Source of the DNA: Polaribacter batillariae
GTDB lineage: Bacteria; Bacteroidota; Bacteroidia; Flavobacteriales; Flavobacteriaceae
Direction of reading: 5' to 3'
Assembly: GCF_017498485.1 (NCBI RefSeq)
Contig: NZ_CP071795.1
Coordinates: 496,001-560,000 of the forward strand
DNA: 64,000 bases
Position 1 is the stretch's first letter. The number at the start of each line of letters is the position of its first letter. Below the pieces are notes generated by a model that saw nothing but the letters and a program-made list of their open reading frames with translations, did not search any database and was not told the DNA's origin. This document shows, piece after piece, positions 51,325-59,850 of this stretch. Position numbers and translations under genes: made by a program.

Positions 51325-52512
51325 TTAGTTTGCGACATCTGCTACTTTAAAACCAAATTTAGAAGCAATTTGTGTTGAAATTAGGTCTAAAGTTTCGTTT
51401 GTTACATCCCAAAAACCATTATCTTTTAACAAGGTGTTCATAAAATTATCTACTTCGGTTTTCGTAAAGTATGCTTCCGTTGAGTTTGGTTTTCTTGTAA
51501 ATTGTAGGCTATACACAAACCCAATAGCTTCTGAAAGGGCGTGAAAAGCTGCTGCCTTGTCTGTAGGTAACTTTATTTTTCCTTGTTGAAAATAATAAAC
51601 TGCTCTAACCGCTAAAACTTTAGAAATCTTCTCTCTTAAAATTTCTACTTGTGTGTCTCTGGTGTTGTAATCTTTAGCAACAATTGCTGCTCTTCCTAAT
51701 TTAAATGCATTGTAAATTTCTGTTGCAATTCCAGCAAAGTTGGCATTTTTATTTACTTGCCCTACATATTCATTTAAGAACTTATCTGCTTTTAATGTTG
51801 GTGCTGTAATGTCTGCTTCGTTTCCGTATAAATAACCAAAAGCTTCATCCCATTTGTGTTCCATGGTTGTGTAGTTTTTATCGGTTTCTGTAACATTTCC
51901 GTTATTATTTGAAACATTTGTTCCTTCATCTAAAACTGCTTTACTTAAATAATTGTTTAAGATTTGATCGACCATTAAACCACCAATTAAACTCTTTGCT
52001 ATTAATTGATTGTACTCTACTCCTTTTCCATTTACATAACGTGTAGAACCTCCTCCTGCTTGCTGAATATTACCAGCAACACCCGCAGCAGCGTCTGTAT
52101 TCCAATTAGGAAAAACTTCTGTTACTTGTGCAGCAATCCAACCATCGAATTGATTTTTAATCGCTGTTGCATCTGTAGAATTTGTCGAGAAAAAATCTCT
52201 TGAAGCAGCCACTTTACTGCGTATATTTTTTGAAGAGGCATTTAAATCGGCATCAGAAAAATCTGCATTTCCAGCAGTATGCGCAAATTTTGCATCTAAA
52301 GTAGCTTCTGTTTCCGAAGTGTTTTTTAGAGCAGAAATAAACTCGCCCGCCATTTTTATTCTGGTGGTTTGTCCGTTAAAATCTACTGTAGATTCGCCAT
52401 TTCTTTCGAAACTATAGGTTGCAGGAGCTACCGTTTTTGGTAAATCGTTATTACGTTTATTGCACGAAACTAAGGTTGCAATTACAGCTAAAGATACTAG
52501 TACTTTTTTCAT
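51325..52512 (-). CDS. DUF4856-family lipoprotein
   Basis: 395 residues from the ATG at 52512 (MKKVLVSLAVIATLVSCNKR, lipobox Cys 17); the frame is open 15 codons further, but that start lacks a proper leader. Family text: YSFERNGESTVDFNGQTTRI, GEFISALKNTSETEATLDAK, YTTMEHKWDEAFGYLYGN and YFQQGKIKLPTDKAAAFHAL. DUF4856 proteins are regularly encoded beside imelysins, HTTM and TonB receptors in Bacteroidota and are presumed part of the same surface uptake machine. It is the first gene of the minus-strand arm. Confidence 0.92.
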   Translation of the reverse strand: MKKVLVSLAVIATLVSCNKRNNDLPKTVAPATYSFERNGESTVDFNGQTTRIKMAGEFISALKNTSETEATLDAKFAHTAGNADFSDADLNASSKNIRSKVAASRDFFSTNSTDATAIKNQFDGWIAAQVTEVFPNWNTDAAAGVAGNIQQAGGGSTRYVNGKGVEYNQLIAKSLIGGLMVDQILNNYLSKAVLDEGTNVSNNNGNVTETDKNYTTMEHKWDEAFGYLYGNEADITAPTLKADKFLNEYVGQVNKNANFAGIATEIYNAFKLGRAAIVAKDYNTRDTQVEILREKISKVLAVRAVYYFQQGKIKLPTDKAAAFHALSEAIGFVYSLQFTRKPNSTEAYFTKTEVDNFMNTLLKDNGFWDVTNETLDLISTQIASKFGFKVADVAN

Positions 52513-52516
52513 TTTC

Positions 52517-52531
52517 TTATTTGGATTAATT
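52517..52531. promoter_or_regulatory. Operator-like motif copy E (DUF4856 leader)
   Basis: Reads AATTAATCCAAATAA on the minus strand, one base different from copies A and B. It lies between the predicted transcription start and the ATG (4 bases before it). Confidence 0.55.
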
Positions 52532-52554
52532 ATAAATAATATTCTATTTTTTGG

Positions 52555-52585
52555 CAAATATAAAACACAATTTGAGTTTTACAAA
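52555..52585 (-). promoter_or_regulatory. Promoter of the DUF4856-imelysin arm
   Basis: On the minus strand CTTTG (TTG at 52582-52584) and TATATTTG (52555-52562) are 19 bases apart, an excellent fit to the Bacteroidota TTG / TAnnTTTG promoter. Confidence 0.7.
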
Positions 52586-52586
52586 G

Positions 52587-52602
52587 TTTATTTAGAATAA
52601 AT
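52587..52602. promoter_or_regulatory. Operator-like motif copy D (DUF4856 promoter, upstream)
   Basis: TTTATTTAGAATAAAT, reverse complement of copy C, immediately upstream of the TTG element. The rest of the gap to 52834 is AT-rich; I see only a small hairpin around CCTTAATT..TTTTAAGG and no gene. Confidence 0.6.
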
Positions 52603-52834
52603 TAAAATAAGAAAGTAAAAATAAATCTAACATATTGATAATCAGAAATAAAATTTATTGTTTTTTTAGGTGTTCTATCTTGTCGTTTGTGATATTGTTT
52701 ATTATTTAAGAATAAACCTTAATTATAAAAATTTTAAGGAGTGACTAAATGATTCTGTTTTTTATCAGAAAGAAAATAGATTTCGACTTTAGTTTACCTT
52801 TAGTAAGAGAGAAAGCGCAACAAGATATTTTTTT

Positions 52835-53692
52835 TTAAATAAAAACCTCCAAAGCCTTGTTATAAGCGCTTTCGAAACTCATTGGTTTTATATTGGTATC
52901 TGCTTTTTGAGCCGTAAAATAACTAATCAATTTTTCGGTTGGCATGTTTCCTGTTAACTCGTCTTTTGCCATTGGGCAACCTCCATAACCTTTAATTGCT
53001 CCATCAAATCTGTTGCAACCTGCTTTAAAAGCGGCATCTACTTTTTCGTGCCATTTGTTTGGTGTCGTGTGTAAATGTGCACCAAACTCTATTTGTGGGT
53101 ATTGTGGAATTAAGTTTGAGAATAAATACTCAATTACTTTTGGTGTAGAACTTCCAACAGTGTCTGAAAGTGATAATATTTTTACGCCCATTTTGGCTAA
53201 TTTCTCTGTCCAATCTCCTACAATTTCTACATTCCAAGGATCTCCATAAGGGTTTCCAAACCCCATAGATAAATACGCAACTACTTCTTTGTTTGTTTTG
53301 TATGCAATGGTTAAAATTTCGTCTAAAGTGTTTATAGATTCTGCAATGGTTTTGTGTGTATTTCGCATTTGAAAATTCTCGGAAATAGAAAAAGGATAAC
53401 CTAAATAATCGATTTCTCCGAATTTTGAAGCATCCTCTGCTCCTCTTACATTTGCAATAATTGCCAATAATTTACTATTGGTTTTAGACAAATCTAATTT
53501 CGATAAAACTGCGGCTGTATCTCGCATTTGCGGAATCGCTTTTGGAGAAACAAAACTACCAAAATCAATCGTATCGAACCCAACTTTTAAAAGTGAATTG
53601 ATGTACAACGCTTTTTTTTCTGTCGCAATAAAATGAGATTTTATGCCTTGCATCGCATCTCGTGGGCATTCTATAATTTTAACTTTTTTCAT
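52835..53692 (-). CDS. Hydroxymethylglutaryl-CoA lyase
   Basis: 285 residues. HMGL-like TIM barrel: IECPRDAMQGIKSHFIATEK at the N-terminus (the PRD substrate/metal Asp), TIDFGSFVSPKAIPQMRDT, VVAYLSMGFGNPYGDPWN, LSLSDTVGSSTPKVIEYLF, GAHLHTTPNKWHEKVDAAF (metal His pair), and DGAIKGYGGCPMAKDELTGN with the active-site Cys. It cleaves HMG-CoA to acetoacetate and acetyl-CoA at the end of leucine breakdown. It is compatible with the carboxylase at 17.8 kb. Somewhat unusual EC-PRDAMQG rather than EVGPRDGLQ, as in other Bacteroidota. Confidence 0.9.
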   Translation of the reverse strand: MKKVKIIECPRDAMQGIKSHFIATEKKALYINSLLKVGFDTIDFGSFVSPKAIPQMRDTAAVLSKLDLSKTNSKLLAIIANVRGAEDASKFGEIDYLGYPFSISENFQMRNTHKTIAESINTLDEILTIAYKTNKEVVAYLSMGFGNPYGDPWNVEIVGDWTEKLAKMGVKILSLSDTVGSSTPKVIEYLFSNLIPQYPQIEFGAHLHTTPNKWHEKVDAAFKAGCNRFDGAIKGYGGCPMAKDELTGNMPTEKLISYFTAQKADTNIKPMSFESAYNKALEVFI

Positions 53693-53776
53693 TAATTCAA
53701 ATATACAGAAACTACTGTAGTTCTAAAATTTTTACTGAAATTATTAATTGCTTTTTGGTACTTTCGTTACTCTATA

Positions 53777-54955
53777 ATGAATATTAAAAAACACATTTTA
53801 CCAATTATTGTTATTGCTCAGTTTTTTTGCACGTCTCTTTGGTTTGCAGGAAATGGGGTTATTACAGATTTAGTCTCTGTCTATCAATTAGATACTGCTG
53901 CCCTTGGCAACTTAACTGCTGCTGTGCAATTTGGTTTTATTGTTGGAACGCTACTTTTTGCTTTATTTACAATTACAGATCGTTTTTCTCCATCTAAAGT
54001 ATTTTTTGTTTGTGCTCTTTTAGGAAGCCTTTTTAATTTAGGGCTTATTTGGGAACAGAATAATCTAAACACTTTATTATTTTTTAGATTTTTAACAGGC
54101 TTCTTTTTAGCAGGAATTTATCCTGTAGGAATGAAAATCGCAACCGATTATTACGAAAAAGGATTGGGAAAATCGCTTTCTTTTTTGGTTGGTGCCTTGG
54201 TTTTAGGAACTGCATTGCCACATCTTTTAAAAGCAACTTCTAGTGTTTTTCTTTGGAAGCCTGTCTTATACACAACTTCTACTTTGGCTTTTATTGGTGG
54301 ATTTTTGGTGTTTTTATTAATTCCTAATGGGCCTTTTCGTAAAAAAGCATCGAAATTAGATATTTCTATTTGTTTTAAAATATTTAAAAACAATAAATTT
54401 CGACAAGCAGCTTTTGGTTATTTTGGTCATATGTGGGAGTTGTATGCCTTTTGGACTTTTGTTCCTGTTTTTTTAAAAATTTATTCGAATCTTCATAAAA
54501 ATACTGATTTTAACAGCTCTTTAATTGCTTTCTTTATCATTGGAATTGGCAGTTTAGCTTGCGTTTTAGGAGGTTTTATTTCAGAAAAATTAGGCCTTAA
54601 AAGAACCGCTTTTTTGTCTTTATTATTCTCTGGATTTTGTTGTTTGTTACTTCCTTTCGCTTTTATGAGTAAAAACGAATACTTTTTTATAACTTTTTTA
54701 CTTTTTTGGGGAATGGTTGTCATCGCAGATTCTCCATTATTTTCTACCTTAGTGGCAAAAAATACAGTTTCAGAAAATAAAGGAACCGCATTAACCATCG
54801 TAAATTCTATTGGTTTTTTTATGACAATTATTAGCATTCAGCTTATTAACCTATTATTTAAAAACTATAACAGTAATTACATATTTTTGTTTTTAGCCAT
54901 TGGACCAATCGCAGGAATTTTTATTCTTAAAAAAAAGTATGAGCACAAAAATTAG
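53777..54955 (+). CDS. MFS transporter
   Basis: 392 residues, about 12 hydrophobic segments. Features: SLWFAGNGVITDL in helix 1, LGNLTAAVQFGFIVGTLLFA with the following DRFSPSKVFFVCALLGSL (the loop 2-3 motif), and FRFLTGFFLAGIYPVGMKIA. Substrate not assignable; the group resembles uncharacterised sugar/drug-type antiporters. It overlaps the next gene by 17 bases, so the two are co-translated. Confidence 0.88.
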   Translation: MNIKKHILPIIVIAQFFCTSLWFAGNGVITDLVSVYQLDTAALGNLTAAVQFGFIVGTLLFALFTITDRFSPSKVFFVCALLGSLFNLGLIWEQNNLNTLLFFRFLTGFFLAGIYPVGMKIATDYYEKGLGKSLSFLVGALVLGTALPHLLKATSSVFLWKPVLYTTSTLAFIGGFLVFLLIPNGPFRKKASKLDISICFKIFKNNKFRQAAFGYFGHMWELYAFWTFVPVFLKIYSNLHKNTDFNSSLIAFFIIGIGSLACVLGGFISEKLGLKRTAFLSLLFSGFCCLLLPFAFMSKNEYFFITFLLFWGMVVIADSPLFSTLVAKNTVSENKGTALTIVNSIGFFMTIISIQLINLLFKNYNSNYIFLFLAIGPIAGIFILKKKYEHKN

Positions 54956-56228
54956 TTTAAAAGAAGCAATGTCTATTGGAATTGGAGGCATGGTGGGTGG
55001 TGGCATATTTGCTGTGCTTGGGCTAGCTGTTTCTTTAGCAAAAGGCGCAACCCCAATTTCTTTTTTAATTGCAGGAACAATTGCTTTACTTACTTCTTAC
55101 AGTTATGCAAAATTATCAAATACATTTCCAGACAGAGGTGGCACTGTAAAGTTTATAAATGTTGCCTTTGGAAAAACAGTTTTTAGCGGAACTATTAATA
55201 ATTTATTATGGATAAGCTATATTATAATGCTGTCTCTTTATGCTTCTGCATTTGGTTCTTATGCTCCAAATCTTTTCAAAATTTTTGATTCGAATTCGTT
55301 TAATTTTCATTTTTATGCGAGTTTTATCATTTTTTTTGCGACCCTTATTAATTATTATAGCATTGCTGTGGTTAGTAAAATTGAATCTATTTCTGTAATT
55401 ATTAAGTTGTTTATTCTATTAAGTTTTATACTTATAGGTTCTTACGGATTAATTGGTAACGAAAACCTAGGGCAGTTTTCGATAGATAACTGGGAGAATT
55501 CAATAAATATAATTGCAGCAGGAATGGTAATTTTTGTAGCTTATGAAGGGTTTGAACTTATTGCAAATGCGGCTCCTGACATTAAAAATCCAGCAAAAAA
55601 TATTTCAAAAGCTTATTATTATTCCATTATTTTTGTAATTATTCTCTATGTTATCATTGCAATTGTAACGATTGGTTCTTTACCTTTTAATAAAATTGCA
55701 ACTGCAGAAGATTATGTTTTAGCAGAAGCTGCAAAACCAATGTTGGGTAAAGTTGGTTTTACAATTATAACAATTGCTGCGCTAATTTCTACTTTTTCTG
55801 CCATAAATGCATCTTTATATGGAGGAAGTAGAGTTAGTTTCGAAATTGCTGAAGACGACGAATTGCCACATGCTTTTACAAGTATTTTTTGGAACCAACC
55901 CATTGGCTTATTAATTACTGCAGTTTTAACTTTAATAATTACAAATTCATTAAATTTAGAAAGTATTTCAACAGCTGGAAGCGTTGGTTTTTTATCGATT
56001 TTTGCAATCGTTAATTTTGCTGGATATCGACTTTCAGAAAAAATGAACAGCAAAAAATATATTCATCTTACAGGTTTTATCGTTTGTATAATTGCGTTGA
56101 TAGTTCTTATACTTCAGCAATTTAAAAACAATAAAATTGGAGTTATAATCGCTATTGCTATTATTGTATTTTGTTTAGTTATAGAATATAGTTATAAAAA
56201 AATAAAAGTAAGAAGTCTTAAGATTTAA
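54939..56228 (+). CDS. APC-family amino-acid/polyamine permease 1
   Basis: 429 residues from the ATG at 54939 (MSTKISLKEAMSIGIGGMVG). An upstream ATG at 54900 lies well inside the MFS gene and is less likely. Motifs: GIGGMVGGGIFAVLGLAVSL (helix 1 break), SYSYAKLSNTFPDRGGTVKF, VIFVAYEGFELIANAAPDIK (helix 6) and SAINASLYGGSRVSFEIAED. About 12 helices. Likely imports amino acids or related amines; substrate unknown. Six bases before permease 2. Confidence 0.9.
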   Translation: MSTKISLKEAMSIGIGGMVGGGIFAVLGLAVSLAKGATPISFLIAGTIALLTSYSYAKLSNTFPDRGGTVKFINVAFGKTVFSGTINNLLWISYIIMLSLYASAFGSYAPNLFKIFDSNSFNFHFYASFIIFFATLINYYSIAVVSKIESISVIIKLFILLSFILIGSYGLIGNENLGQFSIDNWENSINIIAAGMVIFVAYEGFELIANAAPDIKNPAKNISKAYYYSIIFVIILYVIIAIVTIGSLPFNKIATAEDYVLAEAAKPMLGKVGFTIITIAALISTFSAINASLYGGSRVSFEIAEDDELPHAFTSIFWNQPIGLLITAVLTLIITNSLNLESISTAGSVGFLSIFAIVNFAGYRLSEKMNSKKYIHLTGFIVCIIALIVLILQQFKNNKIGVIIAIAIIVFCLVIEYSYKKIKVRSLKI

Positions 56229-56234
56229 ATTATT

Positions 56235-57995
56235 ATGAAAAAACAAAAAAAATTAGGCGAATTATCTGCAACTGCAATCTGTGGTAACGATATTAGTTCG
56301 TCTGTATTGTACGTATCTGCTTTAGCAATTGCTTTTGCTGGCCAATATGCATGGATAACCTTATTAATTGTATCTTTTGTACTTTTTTTATTTCGAAAAA
56401 TTTATGGCGAAGTTGTTGGTGCACTGCCTTTAAATGGTGGTGCATATAATGCACTTTTAAATACAACTAGCAAATCTACAGCTTCTTTTGCAGCAACACT
56501 TACCATATTGTCTTACATGGCAACAGCTGTTATATCTGCAAATGAAGCCATCCATTATTTGCATTACATAATTCCATCTATGCCCATAATAATTGCAACC
56601 ATAATACTACTTGCATTGTTTGCTTTTTTAGTAATTGGTGGTATTTCTGAATCTGCCAAAGTCGCTGTGGGTATTTTTCTTTTTCACTTAACATCTTTAG
56701 TTATTTTAAGCGGTTTTATTATTTACTATTTTACTGAAAATGGAGTTGCTACGTTTGTTGAAAATTGGAATTCTCCCATAAAAAATGGAAGTATTACAAA
56801 CGCGATTTTCTTAGGGTTTGCAGCTTCTATGCTTGGTGTATCTGGTTTCGAAAGTTCTGCTAATTTTGTTGAAGAACAAAAAAGAGGTGTTTTTCCAAAA
56901 ACACTTCGAAATATGTGGTCCATTGTAAGTATTATAAACCCATTAATGGCCGTTTTTGCACTGGCTTTATTTACAATTCCTGTGTTGCATACAGATGAAT
57001 ATCAAAACACCTTATTAATAGAAATGGGAAAACATGTGGGTGGAGCATCTATCGCATATTTAATTGCCATTGATGCCTTTTTAGTGCTAAGTGGCGCTGT
57101 TTTAACTTCGTTTGTTGGTGTTACAGGATTGTTAGAAAGAATGGCTTTAGACCGAATTGTTCCACCTTTTTTTTTAAAGAAAAACAAAAAAGGGAGTTCT
57201 TATAGAATAATTATTGTTTTTCTTCTTCTATCGGTTTCTGTTTTATTAATAACGAAAGGAAATGTAAAATTATTGGCAGGAGTTTACACCATTTCATTCT
57301 TGTCGGTAATGGCTTTATTTGGCATTGGTAATATTTTATTAAAAGTAAAAAGAAGTCAATTACCAAGACCCGAAAGAGCCTCGTGGTTGGCTGTATTTGT
57401 TGCTATCGGCGCTGTTTTAATAGCACTTTTCGGCAATATCGTAATGCCAGCAAAAGATAATTTACCAAGCAATATTACTGTTTTTTTGTATTATTTTATT
57501 CCTACCATTTCTCTTATTATAATAATGCTAAACAGAACTTTTTTATTAAAATTAATTTTAAAGATTATAGATGCTCTTTTTATTCCAATTCGAAGGTTTG
57601 TAGAAAAAACCGACCAACATATTCAAAGAATAATTGATACCATAAACGACCAAGAGTTTGTGTTTTTTACAAGAGGAGATAATATTGCAACTTTAAATAA
57701 GGTAATGTTGTACATCTCTAAAAATGAACATACTAAAAAAATAAAAATTGTAACCGTCGTTGGGAAAAAAAATCTTTACAACAAAAATTTAGCTCAAGAA
57801 ATAGATTTTTTAAACAGAGAATACCCAGATATTGAAATTGAATTTGTGAAGATAGATGGAGAGTTTAACCCGCAATTAATCAAAGAACTTTCAGAAAAAT
57901 GGAAAATTCCTATCAACTTTATGTTTATTGGTTCTTTAGATGAAAAATTTCCATATAGAATTGAAGAATTGGGTGGTGTTCGTTTAATTATTTAG
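56235..57995 (+). CDS. APC-family permease 2 with extra C-terminal soluble domain
   Basis: 586 residues. The first ~430 residues have APC-type helices (TAICGNDISSSVLYVSALAI; ALPLNGGAYNALLNTTSKST; FLGFAASMLGVSGFESSANF; DAFLVLSGAVLTSFVGVTGL). The last ~150 residues are soluble (VFFTRGDNIATLNKVMLYIS; KIKIVTVVGKKNLYNKNLAQ; EFNPQLIKELSEKWKIPINF), with an alternating strand/helix look resembling USP-like or other alpha/beta regulatory folds. The gene is paired with permease 1. Its stop overlaps the converging LysE-type gene by 4 bases. Confidence 0.88.
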   Translation: MKKQKKLGELSATAICGNDISSSVLYVSALAIAFAGQYAWITLLIVSFVLFLFRKIYGEVVGALPLNGGAYNALLNTTSKSTASFAATLTILSYMATAVISANEAIHYLHYIIPSMPIIIATIILLALFAFLVIGGISESAKVAVGIFLFHLTSLVILSGFIIYYFTENGVATFVENWNSPIKNGSITNAIFLGFAASMLGVSGFESSANFVEEQKRGVFPKTLRNMWSIVSIINPLMAVFALALFTIPVLHTDEYQNTLLIEMGKHVGGASIAYLIAIDAFLVLSGAVLTSFVGVTGLLERMALDRIVPPFFLKKNKKGSSYRIIIVFLLLSVSVLLITKGNVKLLAGVYTISFLSVMALFGIGNILLKVKRSQLPRPERASWLAVFVAIGAVLIALFGNIVMPAKDNLPSNITVFLYYFIPTISLIIIMLNRTFLLKLILKIIDALFIPIRRFVEKTDQHIQRIIDTINDQEFVFFTRGDNIATLNKVMLYISKNEHTKKIKIVTVVGKKNLYNKNLAQEIDFLNREYPDIEIEFVKIDGEFNPQLIKELSEKWKIPINFMFIGSLDEKFPYRIEELGGVRLII

Positions 57996-58606
57996 AGTAA
58001 AATTAAAAATGCAATCGCCACAAAAACAATAATTTGCGCCCATTTTAAGTACCAACCTGTTTTTTTGTGTTGCTTTAAATAGGTAGATACTTTTCCTGCA
58101 AGTACAGCAATGCTTCCAAAAACAACAAAAGAAACCAAAATAAAAAGGAAACCTAAAATATAGCATTGTAAAACGATAGACATTTCTGAGGAAAATAAAA
58201 ACTGAGGAAAAAATGCCAAAAAGAAGATGGTAACTTTTGGGTTTAAAACATTCATTAAAAAACCCGTTTTAAACAATTGAATTGTGCTTTTTTGTGGCAC
58301 ATTTTCTGTAGAAATTAAAATTGCAGAATTACTTTTATAAACTTGATATGCCAAGTATAGCAAGTAACTTACTCCTAGAACTTTAATAATTAAAAACAAG
58401 CTTTTATTTTCTTTAATAATTGTAGAAACTCCAAATGCAACGAATGTTGTGTGGATAATACAACCTGTCATCAATCCGAAAACAGTTGCCAAACCGTATT
58501 TTCTTCCATTTACAATACTTTGTGTAAGCACAAAAATATTGTCTGGCCCTGGAGAAACTGCCAATACAGAAGTTGCAATTATAAAAGAGACAAGAGTTTC
58601 TGCCAT
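57992..58606 (-). CDS. LysE/RhtB-family amino-acid exporter
   Basis: 204 residues, six hydrophobic segments. Family text: VSFIIATSVLAVSPGPDNIF then VLTQSIVNGRKYGLATVFGL, LGVSYLLYLAYQVYKS and KTGFLMNVLNPKVTIFFLAF then FPQFL. It exports amino acids or homoserine-lactone-like molecules. The converging permeases on the other strand suggest an amino-acid transport neighbourhood. Confidence 0.93.
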   Translation of the reverse strand: MAETLVSFIIATSVLAVSPGPDNIFVLTQSIVNGRKYGLATVFGLMTGCIIHTTFVAFGVSTIIKENKSLFLIIKVLGVSYLLYLAYQVYKSNSAILISTENVPQKSTIQLFKTGFLMNVLNPKVTIFFLAFFPQFLFSSEMSIVLQCYILGFLFILVSFVVFGSIAVLAGKVSTYLKQHKKTGWYLKWAQIIVFVAIAFLILL

Positions 58607-58693
58607 AAGTTATTAAAAAAGAGAACAGCTATTTTTACAGGTATAGACAAATAGTTTATATTTCTACTTTCGTAGAAATAAAAAACTCGAAAA

Positions 58694-59728
58694 TCACATC
58701 TTATTTAAAACAGCCTTGTTAATTTGCTTAATTAAACTAGGGCCTTCGTAAATAAAACCTGTATAAACTTGCACCAAATCTGCACCAGCATCTAATTTTT
58801 CTAAAGCATCTTCTGCAGAATGGATGCCTCCTACTCCAATAATTGGAAACGATTTGTTAGATTTATCTGCTAAATATTTTATTACTTTGGTGCTTTTATT
58901 TTTTATTGGTTGTCCACTAACACCACCATTGCCAATTTCGGCTAAACGTGCTTTCGATGCTTTTAAATTTTCTCTAGATGTAGATGTATTTGAAGCAATC
59001 ACTCCATCTATTTTTGTTTCTGCAACCAATTCTATAATTTCATCTAGCTGAATATTATTTAAATCTGGAGCAATTTTTAATAAAATGGGTTTTTTAATTT
59101 TAAAAATGTTGTTCTCTTTCTGGCAAGCAGTAATTAATTCTATTAAATAATCTTTGTCATTTAATTTTGCATGACTGCCTACATTTGGGCAACTTACATT
59201 CAGCACAAAATAATCTACAAAAGGGTGCAATTCTTTAAAAACTTCGATATAATCTTGTGTATAATTTTGGGGTTTGGTTTGGGTATTTTTTCCAATATTT
59301 CCACCAATAATCACTTTATGTTTGTTTTTCTTTAGGTTTTTAATGGCTTCTTCTACTCCATCGTTATTAAAACCCATTCTGTTGATAATGCCTTGATCGT
59401 CTTTTAAACGGAACAATCTTTTTTTAGGATTTCCTACTTGCCCTTTTGGAGTTATTGTTCCTATTTCTATAAAACCAAAACCAAAGTTTGCCAATTCGTT
59501 ATATAAAACGGCATTTTTATCGAAACCGGCAGCCAAGCCAACAGGATTTTTAAATGTTAAACCAAATACTGTTTTTTCTAGACGTTTGTCGTTCACTTGA
59601 TACATTCCTCTAAAAATAGAGGCTCCAAAAGGAATTTTACACAAGTTTCTAATGAAAGAAAATGTAAAGTAATGTACTTTTTCTGGATCGAAAAGGAATA
59701 ATATTGGTCTTATTATTGATTTATACAT
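58694..59728 (-). CDS. pyrD: Dihydroorotate dehydrogenase, quinone-type (class 2), with Cys at the catalytic base
   Basis: 344 residues. The N-terminal extension ([20 protein letters not shown]) is the class 2 membrane/quinone part. FMN core: [105 protein letters not shown] and [20 protein letters not shown]. The catalytic segment reads [14 protein letters not shown], Cys where class 2 enzymes usually have Ser (NxSSPN). It makes orotate for pyrimidines. The class call rests on the extension. Confidence 0.93.
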   Translation of the reverse strand: MYKSIIRPILFLFDPEKVHYFTFSFIRNLCKIPFGASIFRGMYQVNDKRLEKTVFGLTFKNPVGLAAGFDKNAVLYNELANFGFGFIEIGTITPKGQVGNPKKRLFRLKDDQGIINRMGFNNDGVEEAIKNLKKNKHKVIIGGNIGKNTQTKPQNYTQDYIEVFKELHPFVDYFVLNVSCPNVGSHAKLNDKDYLIELITACQKENNIFKIKKPILLKIAPDLNNIQLDEIIELVAETKIDGVIASNTSTSRENLKASKARLAEIGNGGVSGQPIKNKSTKVIKYLADKSNKSFPIIGVGGIHSAEDALEKLDAGADLVQVYTGFIYEGPSLIKQINKAVLNKM

Positions 59729-59850
59729 TTCTATTCTATTTACTACTTTATTTACTTTCGGTTTTCCTTTTGATTACATAAACCATAAGAGCAATTTTTA
59801 GTTATATTTATGTCTCTCAATCATTTTTTTAATCTTACATCATTCAAAAA

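Noticed and set aside
52513..52557. Extended N-terminus of the DUF4856 protein
   Set aside because: It would put the lipobox too deep and covers operator copy E; the ATG at 52512 gives a proper lipoprotein leader.
54900..54938. Earlier start of APC permease 1
   Set aside because: It lies far inside the MFS gene and adds residues before the normal cytoplasmic N-terminus.
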